Shown: positions 24,154-32,735 of the stretch, piece by piece | Numbering within the stretch: position 1 is the stretch's first letter | Layout of the letters: each line of letters begins with the position of its first letter | Translations under genes and position numbers: made by a program | Notes under the pieces: model-generated | The model's input: only the letters and a program-made list of their open reading frames with translations | Told to the model about the DNA's origin: nothing | The model's database searches: none | Assembly: GCA_023374025.1 (NCBI GenBank) | Contig: SIJG01000003.1 | Location: forward strand, 2,324,416 to 2,388,415 | Source of the DNA: Heterodera schachtii | Lineage: Eukaryota; Nematoda; Chromadorea; Rhabditida; Heteroderidae | Length of the DNA: 64,000 nucleotides | Direction: 5' to 3'

Positions 24154-24444
24154 AGGAAGGGAAAATGGAGGGGAGACGGAAAAATGCAATCAAAAATAAA
24201 TTGAAACATTGTGCATAAACAAAAAACACCGAATAACTGACTAATTAACTGTCAATGTGTTCGTTTATCCATTTATGATGTATCACACTAATTAACTTAC
24301 AAATTGATCACATGGACAAACCATTCGGCTGAGGATTATGAAAATAAGAAAAGAACGTCCTAAAGCATTCACTGTGTGTGTAATAATAAATATTATATAG
24401 GTAACATTGTAAATGGAGAAAATGGGGGAGGGATTTTGGACATT

Positions 24445-27224
24445 TCAATTTGTTGCCACGGCGAATTTGACGGAGTGCACAGAAACGTATCCGTTCAGAT
24501 CGTCAGCATTGGAAGAGCCACGCATCTCGCAAAGGTGGAGCTAAAGCAGGGATTAGTGCTGTGAAGGTGACTCTAATCGGTCAACGTTCACTTTTTGCCG
24601 CCCGGGGGGACAGCCGAAAGTAAAAAAAAAAACGAATTCAAATGAAAAAGCAAAAAACATTTCTCCATAAATATTCCTTTTTTTTTTGTCCGGCGGTGCC
24701 GGTGGAAATGGAAAAGGCCGAAACAAATTTCGATCTTTTTTTTAACTCATCCCACTAACCTCCTCGACGTTGATTGGGTCAAAGTTTAACTGTCCATACT
24801 TTTCCAACAATTGGGTGACATTGACCGTTTTCCTCCATCCCTGCCAGCCCTGAAGAAAGGGACGGCCTTTTCTTTTCGCTTTTCTCCAATGCGTCTCTTT
24901 TCCCTTTGTCTCTCTCTCTCTCTTTGTTGGCTGTTTGTCTTTCCCCCCATGTCTCTTCCTGTCTCTACCACTCTCTCTCACTCGCATTCCTTCTCACAAT
25001 TAATCCCTTTCCCCTCCTCGTTTCTCTCTTCCTTTTATCTATCTCTCCCCCTATCTGTCTCTCCCTCCCTGCTTACTCTCTCCCCCCCCCCCCACTTACC
25101 AAGTATTTAGTGTTCAGAACGGTCATGTGCAGTAACACATCTTCGCTTTGCCGTTTCTTTACCAATTCGGCTTTTGTCAATGCGTCGTCGAGCGTATTGG
25201 CCAAAAGTTGGAGACTGAAAAAAAAACAAAATTAACTTTTCAATCATTTTCACACTTCCGTTTCCTAAAATGTGAAGGGGCGGGCGATGAAAATTTGTCA
25301 AATTTTAATAAATTTACCCCGGCACCCACTAATTTTTCAAATATTCGCTTCCCCCATTTTTACGTGTTTGATTCGACCGCCTCGAGTTGTGCAAATAAAA
25401 CTCGGCAATGTTCTTTCGACTGGTAAACCATCGGTTGTAATGTTTTGAAATTGACGCGCAACTGACCGCCGGTGCCCTGCAGAATATCTCTAAAATTGAA
25501 TGGTTTTTTAAAAAACTATTTTCATATCGAAAAGGGGTGCCATTTTCGGTGTGCCCCGGGGCACCTGATTTTGTCGGATTGGAATTGTTCATGCAAAAAT
25601 TTGCGGACTTTTTCAATCTCTTCGTTTGTGAACAATTTGAGCACATTGATAGTCAAATGCAATTTCTCCTTCTTCATGAACATGTCTCTGTTTCGCAATT
25701 CCGCCTGACAATGAGTAAAAAAATGGAAAAGTGTTTGTAATGATTATTTGTCACTGAATTTCTCAATTTTAAATTATCAAAATCGGATTCATGTCCAAGG
25801 GCGGGGAAAGAGTGAAGGGAGCAACACTCTCCCAAAGAAATGAAAAATTAGGAATTTAAAAAAAGCATTCGATTCGTAATGTTGGAAACGCCAGGAAATT
25901 TGTGAAAATTCTTTGGGAAACTCAAAATTCATTTATAAAAATTTTTTTAAATTCCCGGCGGCACAGACAAAACTCATTGACTTAGCTATAACCATCTCGT
26001 GTCTCATTTCTTCAGAGTGATATGAACAGGGCAACCATCTTTTTCTTTTACCAAATGTTTCCTTTTCCCACTGACCGGCATTTCTTCGTCCTCGAGAATT
26101 CTTTGGACAAGACCAGAGTACTGCTCGCGCAAATTGAGATCAAAAATGGGCACGGAAACTTAATTGCAATTTTATTTGTATGTAATTCTCCCAAAAATTC
26201 GCACTGAAATGCGTCGGCGCCGCCTTATGCCTCGCTTTTGCCAATTCTTTTTTCAACGCTTCGCCACACTTCTGCACATGGAGGGCACTTTCGCTGGAGG
26301 AAAATTCTATTGGGGGAAAGAGCCAATGAAAAAAACATTGGCACAAAATCCATAATGTATTGGCATTAATTCAAAAATTGGCTGATCACTTCGTTTTCCC
26401 GTCCCAACTCACTGATTTCAGTTTCCGTACCAGACGCTTTTGGTGTTTTCGGAAATTCAATTTCACACCGATTTTCCTCTTGAATTGGCTTCATGTTGCT
26501 GCTATTTCGTCCGCGTATCATTCCCACCAAATTGGTCGGCACCAGCAAACTGAATGTGATTGTAGAACACATAAACATCAAAAAGAGAATGGGGGCGCAC
26601 CCAAAATGACGCTTTAGACCTTAACATTTTGTTCGTTTAAATTTTTTGTAAATTAATGTTTGTCAAGCACTTTTGAACAGTACCTAGAATGTTTACTATG
26701 ATTGGGCGCGAAAAAAACAAAAACTCTTCCGGCCATGTTTTGAAAGAGTTAAAAAGTTGGCAATTTTCAACTTTTGCACCACCGTCCGGCCTTTTTTCTG
26801 TTTCACCTGTCGTAAAAGCACTGCTTCGCCCCGTCATATTTCACAGTTCCAACCAAAGATTTGTCCTCCACCATTTGCTCCGTGTACACCCATCCGTCCT
26901 GTGCCGACACCACCCAAAATAATTTAATTTTGCTTTTAAATGCCACCCCCGCTTTCCACCTCGACAGTTTTTCGCTGCACAATTAACGGCGCATTTTCTC
27001 CAGCCGAAGACACTTCGCCAATTTCTTGCGCTGCTTTCGCTGTTAGAATTGTCGTCGCCGTTCTTTTGTCAGTTGAAATGCATGCCCCTGAAAAAAAGTC
27101 GAAAATTGTTTTAAATTTTAATTTTTTAGGATACTTTTTCCCGGACTTCCATAATCCGACTCAGCAAAATCCGCTTGACGAACTTCGGAGGACGAACAAC
27201 GACCGGACGAAGAAGGACTTAGAG
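24445..27224 (-). CDS. ASCC1: ASCC1 orthologue (KH and 2H-phosphoesterase domains), 11 exons
   Basis: Minus-strand exons: 27224-27135, 27087-26960, 26898-26807, 26549-26413, 26306-26205, 26158-26076, 25704-25565, 25489-25364, 25214-25100, 24849-24760, 24540-24445. Every junction keeps frame, giving at least 398 aa, close to human ASCC1. The order is an N-terminal extension, a KH-like segment (LLVPTNLVGMIRGRNSSNMK), then the AKAP7/2H-phosphoesterase fold starting THFISVPIFDL. Both catalytic HxT motifs are present: KLHLTINVL and LLHMTVLN. The C-terminus (INVEELHLCEMRG) matches the family's end. In other animals ASCC1 works with the ASCC3 helicase in alkylation-damage repair and co-activation. 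Oddities: the KH GXXG loop is degenerate (GRNS), two acceptors are AAG, and the start codon is not found. The leader ORF 27378-27262 can be spliced in frame but would add a signal peptide, which is unlikely. Confidence 0.9.
24900..25092. repeat. CT-rich tract inside an ASCC1 intron
   Basis: Pyrimidine-rich (CT)n with a terminal poly-C lies between the last-but-one and preceding exons of the ASCC1 gene. It enlarges that intron to 250 bp, compared with 45-100 bp for most others. Confidence 0.8.
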
Positions 27225-27261
27225 CTAAACACGAAAAACAAATTAAAAATTGAAAACAAAA

Positions 27262-27378
27262 TTATTTTTTACTTTTTTTATTTTCATTCGGTTTGAAAAA
27301 ATTGCGCTGGTAAGGCTGAGGACCTTTGGCAATTGTGACAAACAAAAGGAGGAGGAAAAGGCAAAAGAGCAAATGCAT
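27262..27378 (-). CDS. Possible small secreted peptide (38 aa)
   Basis: ATG at 27378-27376 to TAA at 27264-27262. Residues 1-19 form a textbook signal peptide (MHLLFCLFLLLLFVTIAKG), followed by a short basic, Pro/Asn-rich peptide (PQPYQRNFFKPNENKKSKK). It sits 38 bp upstream of the first recognised ASCC1 exon. No homologue is recognised. Alternatives: chance, or an upstream exon of the ASCC1 transcript (a GTCCTC donor inside it is in phase). Confidence 0.3.
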   Translation of the reverse strand: MHLLFCLFLLLLFVTIAKGPQPYQRNFFKPNENKKSKK

Positions 27379-27812
27379 TTTTGAAAAAATTAAAACCCTT
27401 TTTAAAAACAAAAAAATATTATGTAAATTCATGCCAATGTTTTATTCCATAAAAATAATAAAATTGTTTTTTGGGGAAATGCATGCCAAACAATTTGTTA
27501 TTGGAAGTGATGGAATTGATTTGAAAGGATAAAATTGAGAAAAGTGAGCTTTTAGGGAGGAAAGGCATCGGCAAACAAAGCGACGCATTGGCAAATTGCC
27601 AATATCATTGGCATTTATTGAAAACGTAAAAACAAAAATGTATTAAAAACATTATTATAATAGGAAAAACTGATGCAAGAGTCAAAAGGAAGAAGAAAAC
27701 TAACGGGGATTACCTATTTTTTCGAAATTAAAAAATCATTGCGACCATTTTAATTCTAAAAAACAAGAATTTTTGGTAAAGAACGAGTCTAGAAAATGCC
27801 AATTAAACTCTC

Positions 27813-27974
27813 TCAACTCTGTTCGTCCGCGGAACCGTCGTCGTTCTCCGCCGTCGTCGCGCCAAAAGCGGCGCCAGCGGCTGGCGCAGCGGTGGACGCC
27901 TTTTCCAACGGACAGTTGCGCCGGTACGTCTCGGACCCGACGCGGTAGGTGCCCATCTCCAACGGATTCTGCAT
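27813..27974 (-). CDS. Small hypothetical protein (53 aa)
   Basis: The exon begins after a strong acceptor (GTGCACTTTCAG at 28027) and the first ATG in frame is 27974; TGA is at 27815-27813. The start of the protein, MQNPLEMGTYRVGSETYRRN, is compact and could be structured; the rest is Ala-rich and then acidic (ENDDGSADEQS). An exon-initial acceptor about 50 bp before the ATG fits a trans-spliced leader site, common in nematodes. It may instead be the last exon of a longer gene, since the frame is open upstream to the acceptor. Between the membrane-protein gene (28569) and this exon only AT-rich DNA is seen. Function unknown. Confidence 0.45.
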   Translation of the reverse strand: MQNPLEMGTYRVGSETYRRNCPLEKASTAAPAAGAAFGATTAENDDGSADEQS

Positions 27975-28568
27975 TTTGTTCGTTTTTGTGGAGAACGATG
28001 AGCAGACAAAGTGGTTGCGACGAATGCTGAAAGTGCACAATTTGTGGGCAGTTAAAAAAAGAATTTTTTTTGAATTAGTTGTGAAAATTAAATTTTGGAA
28101 ATTAAAACAATTCCAATTTATGGTCGTTTTAATTTAATTTAATTTGTGTATTTTGAAATTATCAAGAGTACTGAGAAGAGAATTGATGAGAAGAGAAAGA
28201 AAAGGCAGAACGGAGGAAAGGCTGATGAGAAACAATTTGAAAACGGAAAACCAACAGAAAATTTGAGCACATAAACTAAAGAAAAAGAGACAAATAAAAA
28301 CCAAATATGGCAAAACAGACGAAATAAAAATGATTAAACATTAAAACTCGGAACGGTGGTACCATTTGTAGATTTGTAAATTCGAAATAAAACAATTAGC
28401 CATTTTATTCATGAAAATAAATTGAAAAAAAAAACATTTATTTCGGTGTAAAAAATTTACATAGGCACATAATAATACACGTATCCATTAAAACTGGTTC
28501 TTTTTCGTAATTATTCTTACCCTTCGAATTTCTCTCTTTTCCGTCTCCGTTCGATGATTTAATTATTT

Positions 28569-29496
28569 TCAATCGACCATTTTTTTCTTGCCCAAAACGT
28601 AGGCGGAAAAGAAGGCGAGCCCTGAGGCGACGAGTTCCGGGAAAAAACTGCGCAGAAAGGCACCCAAACCCATCACCAACGAAGAGATCTGTGGAGAAAA
28701 ACAAACAAATTATCTATATAAAATAAAAGAGTCGTTTTTAGAGACCCAAAATGAATAAGCATTTAAGAGGGATTTTGAATCAATCTCTTACAATTAGTCG
28801 AAAACACCCTAACTTATGAAAAGCATGAAATTCTGAATCCCTAAAATGAAAAGTAAAAATATGAATTCGAATTACTCCTTCCAAAAGTGCAGCGCCAACC
28901 GAAAGAACCAACGGAGTAGCGTACCAACAGAGCAACGCTTAAAAGAAAAATGTTGGCAAAAATTATCCACGCACCAACCGAACACAACGAAAACGATGAC
29001 GGGCGAAGCCTTTTGAAGCAAATCCTTCAGCTTTTGCCATTCGTCCGAAGAATCGGCAGCAGTTTTTTCCGAAGTGTTTGCATTGACACGAGGCGAAGTC
29101 AAACGCTGAAATTGGAGAATTCGGTTCATTGTCAGAAAATGGACTCGTTTATGGGTTGTCCGAGTGGGGAAATCCCCTTAAACATTCCAAAGTGGGGACC
29201 TTTTGGTATGCAAATTTTTTTTGCCATAATAATTCATAACTTGTTCACGGGGTGTTCGGGATCGCTAATCACAAAGCTGACATCCAATTGATTCCAAATC
29301 TTCAAAAGGGTCTCCCTTTGTGATTTTTTCGGGGACTTAAACAGTAAAAGTGCCCTTTTTGTTACAATAAATTTACCTCAAAGATGTTGGCCACTTCTTC
29401 AAAGTCATTGTCCGTTGCATTTGCTGCACATTGCGGTTGACCGACCAAACGTTGACGAATTACTCCGATCACTTCACGCACCGATTGTTGGTCATT
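28569..29496 (-). CDS. Two-TM, C-terminally anchored membrane protein, five exons
   Basis: Exons 29496-29377, 29335-29249, 29105-28979, 28937-28876 and 28688-28569 join in frame to about 171 codons with TGA at 28571. The first half is soluble and helical (REVIGVIRQRLVG, NDFEEVANIFE, RETLLKIWNQLDVSFVISDP). A Ser/Glu linker leads to a double hydrophobic region: SPVIVFVVF-ALLCWYATPLVLSVGAALLEG, then ISSLVMGLGAFLR-FFPELVASGLAFFSAYVLG, ending KKKMVD. This is a cytosolic helical domain with a hairpin or tail anchor, as in organelle-membrane proteins. No family was identified. The 5' end is missing: the first exon starts after CTTTCTTTCAG in phase 0 without an ATG. Donor G|GTTGGT of exon 3 was chosen because it alone keeps both membrane segments in frame. 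Confidence 0.6.
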
Positions 29497-29697
29497 CTGA
29501 AAGAAAGCAAAAAATTTTAAATAAAGTAAAACTGTTTATTTCTTGGTGAAGGAAAAAATTTGGAATTTGAAATTAATTTTTGAAATTTGGAAATCGCCTA
29601 GACCCTTAAATTGCTTTGTTTTTTGTTTTTCCCTCTTCTTTTTGTGGGACCAATGATTTAGGCGATTGCATAGATTTTGACGCTTCACTTTTTGTGG

Positions 29698-29960
29698 TTA
29701 GCAATTCCCAACTCCAAATACACTCAAAAGAGAGACCAAGCCAATCCAATTCGGCTGAGGTGAGTCAATGTGCAGGCCGAGCACGTCACTTTCCAGCACA
29801 GGCATTGCACAGTTGGAAACCCAGCAGAAGCCATTGTGGCGGACAAAGTTAATGATGCAATTGGCATGCCCAACAGTGGTGACACGGGGCGAGCATGGCC
29901 AACCCAAAGGGCACTGGCGAATCACACAACGGACAGACGGACATTTCCAAACCTCAAAAA
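29698..29960 (-). CDS. Possible Cys-rich exon
   Basis: After a good acceptor (TATTTTTGTCAG) the frame encodes a Cys-rich segment with spacing C-x4-C-x4-C-x5-C (KCPSVRCVIRQCPLGWPC), later NGFCWVSNCAM, ending at TAG/TAA near 29698. Another frame reads a RING-like CPLCDSPVPFG-PCHHCWAC but meets a stop. No partner exon or start was found, so it may be a fragment. Confidence 0.3.
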
Positions 29961-30519
29961 CTGACAAAAATAATGATGGATATAGAAAATTGACAACATT
30001 GGAATTATACAATGGAACAAATTAGAACATGGAGCTGACATGAAATGAGACCAATTTCCTACTCCCTAATCCCAACTAAACTCGAACAAGAAGCTGGGCG
30101 CTACTATAAAAGTCACCACTTTTGAAAATTTTTCCAACTTTTTTTTTTGGTATAAAGTTTTTTTTGTTTAAAAAGTCCTGAAACCAAGTACCCGGGGGTT
30201 CTTTATTCACCATAATTGTGCTATTAATACTTAATATTCATCATTAAACTAGGGTTGGGCCCGCGACCCCGCCCCGACTTTCCGACCCTTAACCCCGACT
30301 CGGGTCGGGGTTAAATATCCCTTACTCTATACTAAGTAGGAGGAAGCTCCGCCCCTTTTTGGTCGAGTTAAATTGGCGTGGCGTTTTGTTTTTCAGTGAA
30401 AAGAAGATAAATTGAAAAGAGGACGTTATAAAGAGAAAAAGAGAAAAAGTGATGTAAGACATACTACAGCCAAAAAAGGGTTATTTATTCAATTTTGTTT
30501 ACGTTTTTTGTTTTTTAAG

Positions 30520-31085
30520 AGAGAGCAAGCGAGAGAGAGGAAAGAAGAAAAAAGAGAATAAGTTATGGAGAAAGGAAATGATAGAGATAGAGCGAGGAGA
30601 GAGAGGAGAGGAAGCGAGAGAGAGAAAGTGAGATGAACGAAGAGAGTAAAGGAAAGAGAGGAGAGGAAAGAAGGAGAACAGAGCAAAGAAAAAAAGAGCA
30701 AAAAAAAAGAGAGAGGGGAGAAAGAGAGAAGGGGGAGAGAGGAATGAGAGAGAGAGGGAGATTGTGGGAAGAGTAACAGAGAGAATGGGTAAAAAACGTG
30801 TTGGAGGGAGAAAGAGAGAAGATAAAGAAAGAGAGAGAGAACAAAAAAAAAGTGTGTGGGGAAGAAAGGAGAGAATGTGAGAGAGGGAGTGAGGAGAACA
30901 CGAGAAAGGGAGAAAAACAAAAAAAGAGAAAGGTGAGGGGAGAAGAAAAGAGAGAAGGGAGAGAAAATGAGAATGAGGTGAGGTGAGGAGAGAGAGAGAG
31001 AGAGAGAAAGAGAAAAAGGAAAGAAAAAGAGAGGGAAGAAAGATAGAAAGAAAAAGATAGAGGAGAGAGATAAAGAAAGAGAAGA
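30520..31085. repeat. GA-rich purine tract (unit 1)
   Basis: The plus strand is nearly all A and G. On the minus strand it abuts, and reads through from, the BCS1 fragment, giving spurious Ser/Leu/Phe frames of more than 200 codons. Confidence 0.9.
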
Positions 31086-31318
31086 ATGAGTCGTTGCTCA
31101 GTTCCAATGTTGACACATATTTCCGAGGCAACAACCATCGCTAATTTGCGTCCATAGTTGAACAAAACACCGACACACATCAATCCGGCACCGCCGGTGA
31201 ACAACGGATTTGCGGTGAACGCGTCGAAAAGGCCCCCTTTTGGGGCAATTGCGAGTGAAGCGCCAACTTCTGTAGACAGAGCTGACGAAGAAGGGAAAAG
31301 CGATGAAAAACTATTCAT
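31085..31318 (-). pseudogene. BCS1-like N-terminal fragment with frameshift (unit 1)
   Basis: From ATG 31318 one frame encodes ANPLFTGGAGLMCVGVLFNYGRK, matching the N-terminal NPYFGAGFGLVGVG membrane segment of the mitochondrial AAA chaperone BCS1. The next conserved part (RKYVSTLELSNDS, compare RRHYMITLEV) lies in another frame, reached only by a one-base shift near 31135-31150. After that the sequence runs straight into the GA tract with no donor, and no BCS1-N core or AAA domain follows. The same frameshift is in unit 2, so it predates the duplication. BCS1 inserts the Rieske protein into complex III; this piece cannot. Confidence 0.6.
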
Positions 31319-31488
31319 TTGAGCAGTGCTAAACGACTAATTAAAAGAAAAGCATAAATTGTCCACTAACTTTTAGGCCATTTCTTTTTGAACTTCTTCA
31401 AAAGTTTTTGTCTCAATTTGATCGTCCTGTCATTATAATTCATACCAGACAGGTACAAAAATAAGGTAGAATTAAAATACATATAAAC

Positions 31489-32464
31489 CAGAGGTCGCAT
31501 CGAAAATTTCCCGAAATAAGTACATCGCTGGACAAAAATAAGTTTTAGGGGCCAAAAATAAGTACATTTTTTAAAAACATTATTTTGAGGCTTTATCTCT
31601 CATTTTATTCAACAATATCGGCATAAGCAACATATTTTTCGCCGCCTACTATTTTTCTGAGCAATTCCGGCTTCGAAATGAGAAATTTATACATTTCCGA
31701 AAATCGATTTTAACAAGTTTGTGGAAAACATACCTAAGCAATTTGTAAATTTCAGTGCATTTAGAGTCAAAAAATCAGATTTTTAACAATTTTTTTGGCG
31801 CATTTTTCCTAGAAATTTTTTGGGTATGGGTGAGGGAAGAGAGTCCGGCGGTGCCGATAGGCGCCGCCGGGGAAATTTTTTGAAACTTTTGCTCTCTTTC
31901 TTAGCAAATTGTGCCCAAAAAATGACCAAATTTCTATATGAAAACCAAATTTTGCAGAGAAACCGCTGAGAACCTTTCGAATGTTTATAAATTTAGCTCG
32001 AAAATTCTGTTTGTGTTTTTCCGATCTTTGGTGTACCGGAATTGCTGCCTTTCCCATCGATGCCAAATTAATATCAAAACTGCACGGCACACAATACGCA
32101 TATTCATCGCCCTTTTTGCTCCTTTTTATGGCCTGAAATTCGCGCTCATAATCAGCGTAAAATTTCTGTTTGCGCTTTGGTGGAGCCATTAATAATAATA
32201 ATCTAAGCTAAAAAGTTATATAGTACATAGGTCTTCGGATGAAAATTTTCAATAAATTAAAATAAAAACGCTTCATAAAATTTTTTATTTCAAAATAGAC
32301 ATTCAAAATTGAATTTTCTCTTAAATCTCAAAAATAAGACAAAAATAAGTACATTGAGCTCTCAAATCAGTACATTTCTTAAAAATAAGTACATTTTATA
32401 TTCTTAAGATTCGATCCCTCCAAATCAGTACATTTCTTAAAAATAAGTACAAATGCGACCTCTG
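31489..32464. mobile_element. Non-autonomous hAT element (976 bp) with perfect 8-bp target duplication
   Basis: 12-bp terminal inverted repeats CAGAGGTCGCAT / ATGCGACCTCTG bound the element. ATATAAAC occurs immediately on both sides (31481-31488 and 32465-32472), and unit 2 has a single ATATAAAC at the same place, which is the empty site. Subterminal repeats of AAATAAGTACAT / AAATCAGTACATTT occur several times near each end, as expected for transposase binding. The only coding remnant is the N-terminal zinc-finger exon (separate entry). A copy of the GC-palindrome repeat (31843-31872) sits inside. Confidence 0.9.
31809..32189 (-). CDS. hAT transposase N-terminal zinc-finger remnant
   Basis: ATG 32189 starts MAPPKRKQKFYADYEREFQ, followed by a CxxC-x(n)-H-x4-H finger (YCVPCSFDINL ... 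VHQRSEKHKQN), the BED-like finger usual at the start of hAT transposases. After about 66 residues the frame loses family similarity and runs through the GC-palindrome repeat to a stop at 31809. The catalytic DDE/dimerisation part is absent, so the host element is non-autonomous. Confidence 0.6.
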   Translation of the reverse strand: MAPPKRKQKFYADYEREFQAIKRSKKGDEYAYCVPCSFDINLASMGKAAIPVHQRSEKHKQNFRAKFINIRKVLSGFSAKFGFHIEIWSFFGHNLLRKRAKVSKNFPGGAYRHRRTLFPHPYPKNF

Positions 32465-32735
32465 ATATAAACGCAGAATTGGATTTCTATGTTTTTACAA
32501 AATTGCATTAAAAAAGGGTGTGGTCATTTTTATGTGCCCGTAAAACAAATATGTAATTGAAACCAAGTCATACAAAACCAAAGCAAAAATAAAGCGAAAC
32601 GTCTGAAGAAAGTCTCCCTGAGAAAAGCAACAGCAACGGAATGCTCAAATAATAATAAATACGCCGTTTCTTTCCCTCCTCTCTTCTCTTCTCATTGGCA
32701 CCGAACTTCGTCCGCCCGGTCATTTCCACCCCGCT

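Noticed and set aside
24376..24564. Plus-strand 62-codon frame
   Set aside because: It is the antisense shadow of the last ASCC1 exon (24540-24445), which matches the family's C-terminus in order and phase.
29698..29960. RING-finger reading CPLCDSPVPFG...PCHHCWAC
   Set aside because: An in-frame TAA follows before the last Cys pair and no intron can remove it, so a RING call is not supported.
30499..31134. Frames of 140-270 codons on the minus strand in both GA tracts (also 36852-37677)
   Set aside because: They consist of Ser/Leu/Phe only, are open in several frames at once and vary with tract length; they are products of GA/CT repeats.
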